Under the pieces are notes generated by a model. It did not search any database. It had not been told where the DNA came from and saw nothing but the letters and a program-made list of their open reading frames with translations. Positions 34,924-44,717 of a DNA stretch of 64,000 bases are shown here, piece after piece. The stretch lies in assembly GCF_900142845.1 (NCBI RefSeq), contig NZ_FSRU01000002.1, forward strand, positions 434,001 through 498,000. The letters run 5' to 3'. Made by a program: the position numbers and the translations under genes. The stretch is from Paraburkholderia phenazinium (GTDB lineage: Bacteria > Pseudomonadota > Gammaproteobacteria > Burkholderiales > Burkholderiaceae). Position 1 is the first letter of the stretch, and each line of letters begins with the position of its first letter.

Positions 34924-36098
34924 GAGTCCTGATCGTGACCCATGCCTTCGTGATCAACGACGGCCAGGGCCGGGTGAACTACGAGATCGTGCGCGCCGCG
35001 CTCGCGGCCGGCCACTCGGTGACGCTGGTCGGCTCGCAGGCGGCGCCGGCGCTGCTCGCGCTGCCGCGCGTGCGCTTCGTGCAGATCCCGGCGAGCCGTC
35101 TGCCGACCCGCCTGCTGCAGTACCAGATGTTTGCGGCGAAGAGCGCGCTGTGGATTCGCCGCCACCGCGCCGAGTTCGACGTGATTCACGTGAACGGTTT
35201 CATCACGTGGGCCCGCGCCGATGTGAACACAGTCCACTTCGTGCACGACGGCTGGTATCGCTGCGGCTTCTATCCGTTCCGGATTCGCGACGGCGCGTAT
35301 CCGGCCTATCAGGTGCTCTATACGCGCCTGAACGCCTGGTGCGAGAAGCGCGCCTTGCGCCGCGCACGGGTGGTCGTGCCGGTGTCGCTCAAGGTGGCGG
35401 CCGAGGTGCGCGCGCTCGGCATCGGCGATGAGCGGATGCAGGTGATCCACAACGGCGTCGACGTGACGGAGTTTGCGCCCGGCGCGGCGGAGCGTGCGCG
35501 CTTCGGCTTGCCCGAGGCGCCGTTCATGCTGCTGTTCGCGGGCGACCTGCGCCTGTCGCGCAAGAACCTCGACGCGGTGCTGCGCGCGCTCGTGTCGATG
35601 CCGCCGCACGTGCATCTCGCCGTGGCCGGCGCGCTGCGCAACAGCCCGTATCCCGCCCTGGCGCAGACGCTGGGCGTCGCAGAGCGGGTGCATTTCGTCG
35701 AATTCGTGAAGGACATGCCGGCGCTCATGCGCTCCGTGGATGCGTTCGTGTTTCCGTCGCGCTACGAGGCGATGAGCCTCGTGATGCTGGAGGCGCTCGC
35801 GAGCGCACTGCCGGTGGTGACCGCCGCGACGGCCGGCGGCGCCGAAGTGATCGACGACGACTGCGGCGTCGTGCTGGGGAGTCCTGAGGATGTGGCCGGT
35901 CTCGCCGCGGCGGTGACGCGGCTCGCCTCTGACCCGGCCTATGCCGGCGCCATGGGACGCGCCGCGCGCGAGCGGGCCCAGACGCTCAGCTGGCAAAACA
36001 TGGCGACGCGCTATCTGTCGCTCTACGAGGAGCTCTGCGCGCGGCGGGTGCCGCAACTCGCCCCGGTCGGGGGCTTTAGCGTGTCGACCGAAACATGA
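34920..36098 (+). CDS. Glycosyltransferase, GT4 family
   Basis: This 392-residue GT-B enzyme has MRVLIVTHAFVINDGQGRVN at the N-terminus, VIHNGVDVTEF, FAGDLRLSRKNLDAVLRALV and the catalytic EX7E segment RYEAMSLVMLEALASALP. It is translationally coupled to the polymerase gene upstream and to the next glycosyltransferase downstream (ATGA overlaps at both ends). This tight packing suggests the three products act on the same repeat unit. There are no membrane segments. The donor is unknown. Confidence 0.9.
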   Translation: MRVLIVTHAFVINDGQGRVNYEIVRAALAAGHSVTLVGSQAAPALLALPRVRFVQIPASRLPTRLLQYQMFAAKSALWIRRHRAEFDVIHVNGFITWARADVNTVHFVHDGWYRCGFYPFRIRDGAYPAYQVLYTRLNAWCEKRALRRARVVVPVSLKVAAEVRALGIGDERMQVIHNGVDVTEFAPGAAERARFGLPEAPFMLLFAGDLRLSRKNLDAVLRALVSMPPHVHLAVAGALRNSPYPALAQTLGVAERVHFVEFVKDMPALMRSVDAFVFPSRYEAMSLVMLEALASALPVVTAATAGGAEVIDDDCGVVLGSPEDVAGLAAAVTRLASDPAYAGAMGRAARERAQTLSWQNMATRYLSLYEELCARRVPQLAPVGGFSVSTET

Positions 36099-37246
36099 GC
36101 ACGATCGATTCGCTGCAGATCGGCATGCACTGGTTCGGCGAGCGCCCAGGGGGCCTCGATCGCATGTTCAAGGAGCTGATCGAGTCGCTGCCCGGCCAGG
36201 GCGTGACGGTGCGCGGCCTGGTGGCCGGCAGCACAGGCGTGCTGGCCGACTCGCATGGCGTCGTCGACGCCTTCGCGGCGGCACAGGAGCCGCTCAGAAC
36301 CCGGATGTGGCAGATGCGCGCGCACTCGCGCCGGCTCAAGCGCGTGTCGGTTCCCGATGTGGTGGCCACGCACTTCGCGTTGTATGCGGCCCCGACCATC
36401 GGGGTGTTTCCGCGTGTGCCGCGCGTCGTGCATTTTCACGGACCGTGGGCGGCCGAAAGCACGGCGGAAGGACGCGGCGGGGTATCGCGCGCGTTTCGCC
36501 ATGCGCTCGAGTGGTCGGTGTATCGGGGCGCCCAGCGCCATATCGTGCTCTCGCACGCGTTCGGCGACATCCTGCGCAAAAGCTATGGGGTCTCGGACGA
36601 GACGATCCGTGTCGTGCCCGGATGCGTCGATGTCGACCACTTCCATACGTCGCTCACGCGGCAGCAGGCGCGCGCCGCACTGGGCTTGCCGAACGACCGC
36701 CCGCAGATCTTCTGCATCCGGCGTCTGGTGTCGCGCATGGGCCTCGAAAATCTGATCGATGCGATGTTTGTGGTCAAGCAGGCGGTGCCCGATGTGTTGC
36801 TGACGATCGCGGGGAAAGGCCCGCTGGAGTCGGCGCTGCTGATGCGGATCGAGCAGCGCGGACTCACTGGGCACGTCAAGCTGGCCGGTTTCGTCGCCGA
36901 CGCCGCGTTACCCCTGTGGTACCGCAGCGCGGACGTGACGGTGGTGCCGACCGTCGCGCTCGAAGGCTTCGGCCTGACGACGGCGGAGTCGCTGGCGGCC
37001 GGCACGCCGGCGCTGGTGACGCCTGTGGGCGGCCTGCCGGAAGTGGTGGCGCCGCTCTCGCCGGATCTGGTGCTGGGTTCGGTCGGCTTTCATGCAATCG
37101 GCAGCGGCATCGTGGATGCGCTGCTGGGGCGCCGGGTGTTGCCGGGCAGCGAGGCCTGCAGTGCCTACGCGCGTGCAAACTTCGACCGCGCGGTGGTCGC
37201 GGCTCAGGTGGCCGATGTGTATCGGGAAGCGGTGAGCGAGCGCTGA
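36095..37246 (+). CDS. Glycosyltransferase, GT4 family
   Basis: This 383-residue GT-B enzyme is the last gene of the GNAT-wzy-GT4-GT4 unit and overlaps the preceding gene by ATGA. Motifs are MHWFGERPGGLDRMFKELIE, HFHGPWAAESTAEGR, VPGCVDVDHFH, CIRRLVSRMGLENLIDAM and the EX7E region ALEGFGLTTAESLAAGTPAL. The protein is soluble. It converges with the GT4 gene on the other strand; the 76-base gap holds only GC-rich sequence with no clear terminator. Confidence 0.9.
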   Translation: MSTIDSLQIGMHWFGERPGGLDRMFKELIESLPGQGVTVRGLVAGSTGVLADSHGVVDAFAAAQEPLRTRMWQMRAHSRRLKRVSVPDVVATHFALYAAPTIGVFPRVPRVVHFHGPWAAESTAEGRGGVSRAFRHALEWSVYRGAQRHIVLSHAFGDILRKSYGVSDETIRVVPGCVDVDHFHTSLTRQQARAALGLPNDRPQIFCIRRLVSRMGLENLIDAMFVVKQAVPDVLLTIAGKGPLESALLMRIEQRGLTGHVKLAGFVADAALPLWYRSADVTVVPTVALEGFGLTTAESLAAGTPALVTPVGGLPEVVAPLSPDLVLGSVGFHAIGSGIVDALLGRRVLPGSEACSAYARANFDRAVVAAQVADVYREAVSER

Positions 37247-37322
37247 TGCGCTGACTGCACGTTGACGCACCGGCGCACCGACGCGCTGAGGGATGCCGCC
37301 GCACCCGAAGCGGCCGCGCGGC

Positions 37323-38498
37323 TTACTCGTACAGCAGCGCGGTGCGCTCCGCCATGCGTTGTTTGGAAAACAGCGCCTTGCCCTTCAGCACGGCATTGGC
37401 GGCGGTGCGCTGACGCAACTGCACATCCTCGAGCAACGTCGCGATGATGCGCGCGAGCGGTTCCGGCTCGTCGAACGGCGTGATGAAGCCGCACTCGCCG
37501 TCTTCGATCTGATCGCGCGAACCGCCGCTCGGCGTGCGCACCGGCAGCAGTCCCGCGCACATCGCCTCCGCGACGACCAGCCCGAACCCTTCATAGCGGC
37601 TGGGCAGCACGAACACGTCGCTGGCCCAATACACCGCCGGCAGATTTTTCACGAAACCGAGGAACGTGAAGAGTTCCGCGCCGGTGCCGTCCTTGAAGGC
37701 GTAGGCCTTGATCTCCTCTTCCTGATCGCCCGAGCCGACAAACACCACCCGGAACCTGGCCGTGGGCAGACGTGTCTTGACGATCCGCGCGGCATCGATC
37801 AGCACGTCGTGCCCCTTGTTCCACGAGAGACGGCCAGCCAGCAGGAAAATGCATTCGTCGTCGGCGATGTTCAACGCCCGGCGCGCGGCCAGACGTTCCG
37901 CGGGCGAAGGCTCACGGTAGGCGTCCGAATCGATGCCGAGCGGAATGTGAATGACCTTGGCCAGCGGCAGACCCACGTCGCCGAGCAGCCAGTCGCGGAT
38001 TTCGAGCGAGGTGGCGATCAGGGCCTTGGGCGAGGCGAGCGTAAACAGCAGCCGGTATTTCAGCGACTGCTGACGCCGTCTGGTTTGCGACGTCATCTGT
38101 TGCGGATCGGTGCCGTGCAGCGAGGGGTGGAAGGTGGCGACGCAGCGCACGCCGGTCAGCAGGCGCAGCAACGCCGCGAGCGGCAGCGCCGAGAAGCCGT
38201 GGCCGTGCAGGATCGACACGTGGTGCTGCTTCATGACATGCCGGCAACGCGCGATGTGGCGGATCGACGGCGTGACCGTATTCAATCCTTCGATCACTTC
38301 CCAGTGCTCGACGAGCGACATCAGATTGCGATAGCGCATCTCCGAGCGGGCGTCGTAGTCGACCGCGCCGCTTATCACGATGACGCGCCAGCCATTGCGT
38401 TTCAAGGCGCCAATCAGGGTTTCGCAATGGGACGCCACGCCGTCGTTACAGTGCACCGAGCGCAGTAAAAAGCCGACTGTTTTACTCTTGTCTTGCAC
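37323..38498 (-). CDS. Glycosyltransferase, GT4 family
   Basis: This 391-residue GT4 enzyme has KTVGFLLRSVHCNDGVASHC, LHGHGFSALPLAALL, LAGRLSWNKGHDVLIDAARI and the EX7E segment RYEGFGLVVAEAMCAGLL. I chose the GTG at 38498 because AGGGGAG lies 5 bases upstream; an ATG 6 codons earlier (38516) is the alternative, and longer frames to 38723 are Arg-rich and unlike the family. It is a single-gene unit on the minus strand between two plus-strand glycosyltransferase groups. Its role is probably addition of one sugar of the repeat unit or of a side chain. Confidence 0.88.
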   Translation of the reverse strand: MQDKSKTVGFLLRSVHCNDGVASHCETLIGALKRNGWRVIVISGAVDYDARSEMRYRNLMSLVEHWEVIEGLNTVTPSIRHIARCRHVMKQHHVSILHGHGFSALPLAALLRLLTGVRCVATFHPSLHGTDPQQMTSQTRRRQQSLKYRLLFTLASPKALIATSLEIRDWLLGDVGLPLAKVIHIPLGIDSDAYREPSPAERLAARRALNIADDECIFLLAGRLSWNKGHDVLIDAARIVKTRLPTARFRVVFVGSGDQEEEIKAYAFKDGTGAELFTFLGFVKNLPAVYWASDVFVLPSRYEGFGLVVAEAMCAGLLPVRTPSGGSRDQIEDGECGFITPFDEPEPLARIIATLLEDVQLRQRTAANAVLKGKALFSKQRMAERTALLYE

Positions 38499-38865
38499 TG
38501 CTGCTCCCCTGTCCATAGCCGGTCTGTGCGGGCGTCGAGCGCGCCGCCGGGCGAACCGTCCCGGCGCGTCGCTCACGTGCCTTATCAGATTGCATTTCAT
38601 CGACGCGCGCCGCCGGCGTCGGTTCGGCAGCACACGCAGCGCAGCATGGCCGCGCCGGCGCGGACGGGTCGGCCCGAGATCCGGGCGGCGGGACGCATGG
38701 CGCCGAAGGGAGGGCGAGCGCACAGACGGTAGAAGCCGCAGCTTTCATGATCACGATGCAGCGCACCATGCGGCGGTTTCGTAGCGGATGGCGCGCGTTA
38801 GGCAGATTCAGACAGGTGTGCCCGAGCGTGGCGCACCACGACGATTTCCCAGGCGGAGTGCGGCG
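38499..38865. other. Divergent intergenic region between GT4 and GT2 genes
   Basis: These 367 bases separate a minus-strand GT4 gene from a plus-strand GT2 gene and must contain a promoter for each. I see no clear -35/-10 pair, inverted repeat or small gene. The GGAG site for the GT2 gene lies at its right edge. Confidence 0.4.
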
Positions 38866-39819
38866 ATGAGCAACCCAGGGCCAGTGGCGCAAGCCGACTT
38901 GGCGATAGCGGAACCGGGCAACCCACCGGACTGGCAGCCGGCCTTCGCCGTTTGCGTGACGACCATGAACCGGGTCGACACGCTGGCGGCGTGCCTCGCC
39001 AATCTGGCGCGTTGCGAGCCGCCCGCGGCGCTCGTGGTGGTGAGCGACGATTCGCCCGAGCCGGCCGTGCGTGCGGCCAACGAAGCGGTGGTGGCCGCTC
39101 ACGCCGGCGTCGTGTATCTCGCCGGACCGCGGCGCGGCGTCTGCGCCAATCGCAACAACGCAGTGAAATACTGCCTGGAACACGCGCCGAAATGCGACTA
39201 CGTGTCGTTCGTCGACGACGACATTCTGGTCTACGCCGATTTCTTCGCCGTCGCGCGTCAGCATTTCGCCAGTCTGCCCGTCCTGCAGCGGCGCATGACG
39301 ATGCTGACGGGCGGGGCGTCGAGCGGTCCAGGCCTGCACGAGTGCAAGCCGGTGCGCCTGTCGTTCACCGGCTATTTCAAGGAAGGCCGCGAGCCGCAGT
39401 GCGTGAACCTGCATGCGTCGGTCTTTCCGCTGGCGCTATTCACCCACGACCTGTGGGACGAAAACATTTTCTTCGGCACCGAAGATGCCGAGTTGTCCTT
39501 ACGAGCGCTTAGGCGCGGCTACCGGATCGATCTGGAGCCCGCCTTGTGCTCGCGGGACACCATGCCGGGCGGCGGCGTCCTGAACGGCGCCGGTGCGGTG
39601 GACGGGCTCACGCGCTATCAGCTGAATTGCGAGGCGGCGCGCCTTTATATCGGCGTGAAACGATATCGGCTGATCGAGCCTAGCCTGTCGCGTTGCGCGG
39701 CTTTCTTGCTGATCTATTTTGGTCATCTCACACTGTATCTGGCGCGGCGCCGGGCGTTGTCCCAGCTCGTGCCGATCGTCAGGATATCGAAGGTATGGCG
39801 TGCCGGCGTGCAAGGCTGA
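38866..39819 (+). CDS. Glycosyltransferase, GT2 family
   Basis: This 317-residue GT-A enzyme starts at MSNPGPVAQADLAIA, with GGAG 7 bases upstream. It shows FAVCVTTMNRVDTLAACLAN, the DXD-containing SFVDDDILVYADFF and the acceptor-site segment FFGTEDAELSLRALRRGYRI. In ordinary GT2 enzymes this segment reads ED, as here (GTEDAEL). The C-terminal 60 residues contain one hydrophobic helix (AAFLLIYFGHLTLYLARR) that may tether the enzyme to the inner membrane. The following GT9 gene begins 42 bases later, likely on the same transcript. Confidence 0.88.
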   Translation: MSNPGPVAQADLAIAEPGNPPDWQPAFAVCVTTMNRVDTLAACLANLARCEPPAALVVVSDDSPEPAVRAANEAVVAAHAGVVYLAGPRRGVCANRNNAVKYCLEHAPKCDYVSFVDDDILVYADFFAVARQHFASLPVLQRRMTMLTGGASSGPGLHECKPVRLSFTGYFKEGREPQCVNLHASVFPLALFTHDLWDENIFFGTEDAELSLRALRRGYRIDLEPALCSRDTMPGGGVLNGAGAVDGLTRYQLNCEAARLYIGVKRYRLIEPSLSRCAAFLLIYFGHLTLYLARRRALSQLVPIVRISKVWRAGVQG

Positions 39820-39861
39820 GTGGCGCCGCGCCGTGCGGATGTCGAACCTGGAGGAGTCGCA

Positions 39862-41043
39862 ATGGGGTGGAAGGGCGCATTACTGGAGATACCAGTCTGG
39901 GCGGCCGGGCAGTTTCATCGGCCGCGCATCGATCCGCTGCGCGAGACGCCGCGCGATATTCTCGTGCTGCGGCCCAACGATTTCGGCGACCTGCTGACCA
40001 CGACGCCGCTCTTTCAGGCCTTGCGATGGCGCTTTCCGTCGACCCGCATCGTGGCCGGCGTGGGCCGCTGGGGGCGTCCGATCCTCGAGAACAATCCTTA
40101 TGTCGACGAGATCGTCGAGCTCGACGCACCGTGGAACAACAAGGTCGTGCGCAACCAGTCGCCGCTCGACGTGGCGCAGTTCATCTGGCGCTCCGGGCAG
40201 GTTGCGGCCTTGCGCCGCCGCAATGGCTTCGACGTCGGCATCGATGTGCTCGGCTCGCACGTGGGCGCCTTGCTGATGATGCGCGCGAAAGTCCGCTACC
40301 GGGTAGGCGTGCGCGGGTATCGCGGCGGCTGGAGTGCCTGCCGTTCGCATATCGTGTTTACACCGGAGATCCACGTGGCGCGGGCGGCGCTGGCGCAGGC
40401 CGAATTGCTCGGCGCCAGCAGGCTCCCGGAGCCGCGGCCGCAGTTGTACCTCACCGACACCGAGCGCGCGCAAGCCGCCGCGCTCTGGCGCACGGCCGGT
40501 TCCAGCCAGCCTGAACCGCTGCGTCTGCTGGTGGGTTGCGCGGCCGGTCTGGTCGAGAAGAGCTGGCCGGCACAGGCGTTGATCGCGGCGCTCGAGGCCC
40601 TCTCGCACGCGCTCGGTCACGCGCTCGATATCGTGGTGGTCGGCGGTGCCGCCGATGAGGCGAAAGCCGCCGAGATCGTCGCGGCTTGCGGCAGCGGCGT
40701 GACGATCCGCTCGCTTGCCGGCCGAGTCTCGTTGCGGGGCACTTTTGCGCTCGCCGAGCAGGCCGACGTGGTGTTGACCAATCCGTCGATGCTCCTGCAT
40801 GCGGCCGCCGCTTTTCGCCGTCCCACGGTGGCGGTGCTGGGTGGCACGTTTGCCGATGCGAAAGCGCACGATACCGTCTGGGGCTACGCGCCGCCGTATA
40901 GCAGCGTGGCGCCGTTGAAGAGCGCCACGGGCGCCGCTGCGGGCAACTGGCCGACCGTGGAGCAGGTCGTGCAGGCAGTGCTGCGCGCCATGCAGTTGCG
41001 CGGCGAAACGCAGCGCACCTTGAGCACGGAAGCACGCGGCTGA
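39862..41043 (+). CDS. Glycosyltransferase, GT9 family (heptosyltransferase-like)
   Basis: This 393-residue protein starts at MGWKGALLEIPVW, with GGAGGAG 6 bases upstream. It resembles ADP-heptose:LPS heptosyltransferases: LVLRPNDFGDLLTTTPLFQA, WRFPSTRIVAGVGRWG, the nucleotide-sugar domain LRLLVGCAAGLVEKSWPAQA, and DVVLTNPSMLLHAAAAFRRP in place of the usual DSGPMHLAAA. The change of the DSG motif to NPS may alter donor handling. GT9 enzymes in EPS loci need not use heptose. It converges with the GT-C gene on the other strand across a 58-base gap. Confidence 0.87.
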   Translation: MGWKGALLEIPVWAAGQFHRPRIDPLRETPRDILVLRPNDFGDLLTTTPLFQALRWRFPSTRIVAGVGRWGRPILENNPYVDEIVELDAPWNNKVVRNQSPLDVAQFIWRSGQVAALRRRNGFDVGIDVLGSHVGALLMMRAKVRYRVGVRGYRGGWSACRSHIVFTPEIHVARAALAQAELLGASRLPEPRPQLYLTDTERAQAAALWRTAGSSQPEPLRLLVGCAAGLVEKSWPAQALIAALEALSHALGHALDIVVVGGAADEAKAAEIVAACGSGVTIRSLAGRVSLRGTFALAEQADVVLTNPSMLLHAAAAFRRPTVAVLGGTFADAKAHDTVWGYAPPYSSVAPLKSATGAAAGNWPTVEQVVQAVLRAMQLRGETQRTLSTEARG

Positions 41044-41101
41044 GACCCGGCCGAATGGGCCATCCATGCCCGCGCATGCCGCGCGTGGCGGGTCCGTCTC
41101 C

Positions 41102-43066
41102 CTACCGTTCGAGGATCGCGTCGAACCACACCTGATGGCTGGTCGAGCCGGCATTCGTTTCCTGAGCGACTTCCACTTCGTACCGATGCACCTGTCCGTC
41201 TCCGGAGACCGGGAACTTGTAGGTCGAGTCGAATACCGGCGCGTAGAGATCCACCGTGTCGAGCAGCACGCCGTCGCGATAGACATTAGCCATGCCGGAC
41301 GATGCCTGACGCAGGAAGCGCAGATCGAACGGTCGATCGGACGAGAACGCTACGCGGGCACCGGGCGTCGCGCTCACGAGGGCATGGCGAAAGGTGGCAT
41401 ACGGTTGCGACGTCTCGGCCCATCCTGCTGCCGGTTCGGGTTTGCGGATCGCCTTGTAGGGTTCGCTGCCGATCCGGTAGATCGTGTAGAGATAGGCTGG
41501 ATTGGCGTAGACCTGCGAAAGCCGCGCGAGGAAGCTGGCGCGATCCTGTTCGGTCTTCATGTCGCGGGTTAGCGAGAGCGGAAACGGATCCTCGTCGGCG
41601 ATGAACTTGATGTTGTTTTGCGTGACGTATTCGTCGATCGTCTTGTTCATGCGCGCGTGATAGGCGTTCATGTTGACCACACCGTCCAGGTTGACGGCCC
41701 GGCCCTTGTCGTAGAAGTAGCCGGTGTTGCCGGTCTGGAACGCGCCCACGGTGTCGCCGGGCCGCGCGATGCGGTTCAGCACCCGGATGCCGTCATACCA
41801 GCCATACGTGCGCGTCTCTTCCGACAGCAGCTTGGCCTTCGAGGTCACACCGAAGCAGACCAGCGGCAAAACCACGGCGGCGGCTATCGTGGAGCCGCGC
41901 AGGCGGGCGGGAAAGCGCAGCGAAGCGAGCAGGCCGGTTGCGGCCACGGTCACGAGGATCGTGAAGGCGAAGATCGGCGGCAGGAAATAACGCTCATACG
42001 GCATCAGGCCGTAGAGGATATTGCCGAGCGTGTACAGGCCGCCCACCCCGGCGACGAACAGGATCTGGCGGCGGCTCGCGGGAAAGCTTCGATAGCTGAA
42101 GACCGCCGTTGCGACCAGCACCACAGCCGTGATCAGCGCAACGGGCCTCGACCACGTCGTCGAGAAGGGATCGTAGCCGTTCACCGAGGTGATGCCCACC
42201 AGCATCCGGCCGATGATGTAAAAGGCGCATAGCACGTGGTTGCGCAGTTCGGCCTGCGACTGGTTCGACAGCGGCGAGGAGAACAGACTCGATTTGCCCG
42301 TGGTCACCTGGCCGCTGGTCGGCAACGGCGAACCATAGTGAAGCTGGTTCCAGAGGCAATACGGACCGACCACCAGCGCGAACACCGCGAGCGTCACGAT
42401 CAGGAATGCCAGGGTTTCCCGGCGGCTGGCCCGCTTGCCGGACAGGAAATACAGCAGCGTGACGGCGACGAGAAAGGCCGCGTCGACCCGGGCCAGAAAG
42501 GTGACACCCAGCAAAGCGCCTAGCGCGAGCGCCTTGCGCGTGGCGTGCTCGCCGATCTCGAGCGACACGACGTAGGTCATGGTCGCCGCGACCATCATCG
42601 TCGAGAGTCCGGTTTCGAGGCCGAGGCTGCCGTTGCGGGCGATCGCGAGATTGAACGCCCACAACGCGGCCGCGGCGATGCCGCTCCACTGGCGCTTCGT
42701 CAGCCGGGCGACGATGGCGTAGATGAACACCACGGTGACGCTATTGCAGATGGCGAGCAGCGTCTCGGCCAGATACACCGGAATTTCCAGATTCTTCGGG
42801 AAAATCCAGAAGACCGGCACCATCAGCCACACATAGAGCGGCTGGTAACCGCTCGTGAATACGACTCCGTCGAAGGTTTCTCCGAGCCCCAGCGCAATGT
42901 TGCGGGCGATTTTCAGCGAGTAGCCGAAGTCCTCGAACAGCCAGAAATTCGTGACCCATTCGATCGAGCGGTAGATGAAGACCGCGCGCCAGGCGAAGGC
43001 CAGCAGCACCAGGGCCATCAGGATGAAGAGCGGGTCGATCTTGAGGGGCGCTTTGATGGTTTTCAC
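41102..43066 (-). CDS. GT-C membrane glycosyltransferase (AftB-like architecture)
   Basis: This 654-residue protein has about ten membrane segments in its N-terminal two thirds and a soluble periplasmic C-terminal domain. The first outer loop carries WLFEDFGYSLKIARNIALGL (E45, D46), then TSGYQPLYVWLMVP. This matches in layout the acidic loop of arabinofuranosyltransferase AftB and related GT-C enzymes. After the membrane part, RPGDTVGAFQTGNTGYFYDK and AVNLDGVVNMNAYHARM are also AftB-like. It could transfer a polyprenyl-phospho-pentose onto the EPS, but sequence alone does not prove donor identity. It lies 12 bases after the flippase gene on one transcript. Confidence 0.8.
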   Translation of the reverse strand: MKTIKAPLKIDPLFILMALVLLAFAWRAVFIYRSIEWVTNFWLFEDFGYSLKIARNIALGLGETFDGVVFTSGYQPLYVWLMVPVFWIFPKNLEIPVYLAETLLAICNSVTVVFIYAIVARLTKRQWSGIAAAALWAFNLAIARNGSLGLETGLSTMMVAATMTYVVSLEIGEHATRKALALGALLGVTFLARVDAAFLVAVTLLYFLSGKRASRRETLAFLIVTLAVFALVVGPYCLWNQLHYGSPLPTSGQVTTGKSSLFSSPLSNQSQAELRNHVLCAFYIIGRMLVGITSVNGYDPFSTTWSRPVALITAVVLVATAVFSYRSFPASRRQILFVAGVGGLYTLGNILYGLMPYERYFLPPIFAFTILVTVAATGLLASLRFPARLRGSTIAAAVVLPLVCFGVTSKAKLLSEETRTYGWYDGIRVLNRIARPGDTVGAFQTGNTGYFYDKGRAVNLDGVVNMNAYHARMNKTIDEYVTQNNIKFIADEDPFPLSLTRDMKTEQDRASFLARLSQVYANPAYLYTIYRIGSEPYKAIRKPEPAAGWAETSQPYATFRHALVSATPGARVAFSSDRPFDLRFLRQASSGMANVYRDGVLLDTVDLYAPVFDSTYKFPVSGDGQVHRYEVEVAQETNAGSTSHQVWFDAILER

Positions 43067-43078
43067 GAGTGACCCGAA

Positions 43079-44545
43079 TTAGTGAGAACCGGCCGGCAAG
43101 GAGACCCGGGTCCAGAGCTTGCGCGCGAGTGCGCGCAATTCCTGCGAGCGGTACAGCGACCACGCGAGGTTCGCGCCGGTCATGACGCAGGCCGCGGCGA
43201 TGATGGCGGGCAAGCCGCTCAGATTGCAGGCGAGCGCAAGCGAGACCAGCAGGAACGACAGATGCGCCAGCATGCTCGTGACAATTGCGCGCACATGCAG
43301 GCGCGCGAAGTAGAGGTAGGCGCCATAGTCGAACAGCGCCTTGGCGACCACGACGCTGCCGGCGCCCACCAGTCCGAACAGATGGGTCGCAAACCAGAGC
43401 GACGCGACGAACACCGGCAGTTGCAGCCAGCTCACCCGCGCGACGTAGGCCGGATTGGCCTGGGCCTGGATCAGGATGCCGAGAATGCCCGACTGGCCCG
43501 CGAGCCACACGCCGAGCACGAGGATGCGCCCAACCGGCGCCGACGCCGCAGCGATGGGCGCGCCGAGCCAGATCGTCAGAAACGGCGCGAGCGCGAATAA
43601 CGCGACGATCATGCAGGGCGTGAACGCGCCGTTGAGGAACGCCAGCGCATCGCGGGCGAGATCGTCGGCGTCGGTGCGCGAGGCGGCCGAGAGACGCGGA
43701 AACAGCGAGCGCAGCATCGCGCTCGGCAGCATGTTCAGGCGTTGCACGAGGTTTTGCGGCGTCGCGTAGTAAGTGACGAAGCGCGCGCCGAGTATCGAGC
43801 CCACCAGCACCCGGTCGAGCGAGCCGGAAATCGCGCCCGCGCCGGAAAACAGCAGCATCCATTTGCCGTAGCCGAACAGCTCGCCGATCACGCGCCGTTC
43901 GGGCCAGCGCATGCGCTTGATGCCGAGTGCGCGGAACGTCGCGATGCCGAGCAGGATGCCGGCGATCAGGCGCGCCGCGACGGCCGCCGGAATCACCACC
44001 GCGAGCGACGGCGAAAAGCAGTAGATGGCGGCGAGCGGTAGCAACTGGAACAGCATCGTGCCCAGGGTCTGGTTCGCGTTATAGCTGGCAAAACGCTCGA
44101 CCGCGGTGATGGCGCCGGCGAACACCCAGGTGACGTTGGCAAGCGGCACGGCGATCGCGATCCACGGCAGCGCGCTCATGACTTCGCGGCGGAAAGCGGG
44201 TTCGATATGCACGCCGTACGAGACGTAGAAATAGGTGCCGAAGTACACCATCAGGCCGCCCAGCACCCCGGTGCCGAGATTGAGAAAGCAGGCCCCCCAG
44301 AAGATCCGCTCGACCGAATCGTCCTGCGCTTCGCGGACTTTCGCGATCTGGTTCTCGGTGGCGAGGCTGGTGCCCAGATCGAGCAGGCTGAAGTAGCCGA
44401 TCAGCGCCCACACGAGATTGATCACACCGTAGCGCTCGACGCCCATCAGATGAATGTACGCCGGCACGGTCGCGAGCGACACGATGGTCGGTGCGATCAA
44501 CCCGGCGAAGTTGATGACGATATTCTTGAGAAGGGTTTTTTCCAT
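43079..44545 (-). CDS. Polysaccharide flippase (Wzx/MOP superfamily)
   Basis: This 488-residue membrane protein starts at MEKTLLKNIVINFAGLIAPT; the frame continues upstream to 44815 without similarity. About twelve to fourteen helices are predicted. N-terminal features typical of Wzx are VPAYIHLMGVERYGVINLVW and SLLDLGTSLATENQIAKVRE. It should translocate the undecaprenyl-diphosphate-linked repeat unit to the periplasm. It is followed immediately by the AftB-like GT-C gene, which would act on the flipped unit. Confidence 0.92.
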   Translation of the reverse strand: MEKTLLKNIVINFAGLIAPTIVSLATVPAYIHLMGVERYGVINLVWALIGYFSLLDLGTSLATENQIAKVREAQDDSVERIFWGACFLNLGTGVLGGLMVYFGTYFYVSYGVHIEPAFRREVMSALPWIAIAVPLANVTWVFAGAITAVERFASYNANQTLGTMLFQLLPLAAIYCFSPSLAVVIPAAVAARLIAGILLGIATFRALGIKRMRWPERRVIGELFGYGKWMLLFSGAGAISGSLDRVLVGSILGARFVTYYATPQNLVQRLNMLPSAMLRSLFPRLSAASRTDADDLARDALAFLNGAFTPCMIVALFALAPFLTIWLGAPIAAASAPVGRILVLGVWLAGQSGILGILIQAQANPAYVARVSWLQLPVFVASLWFATHLFGLVGAGSVVVAKALFDYGAYLYFARLHVRAIVTSMLAHLSFLLVSLALACNLSGLPAIIAAACVMTGANLAWSLYRSQELRALARKLWTRVSLPAGSH

Positions 44546-44717
44546 GTGACCGGCGGGCTTGCGGCGAAAGGAGGCGACCGGCGCGTGGCGCCAGGCGCCC
44601 GATGCATCCACGCGACGCCCTGTTAGCCGCGATAGTGCCAGCGCAAGCCGCTCGTGTTTGTGCGAGGCCGCACCCAGTGGCACAGTCGGCCGCGCCGGCG
44701 CCGCCTGGGCATGGCGC

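Noticed and set aside
5453..38822. Shared 14-mer TCAGACAGGTGTGC at 5453 and 38809
   Set aside because: In 64 kb several 14-base matches are expected by chance, and the flanks do not match.
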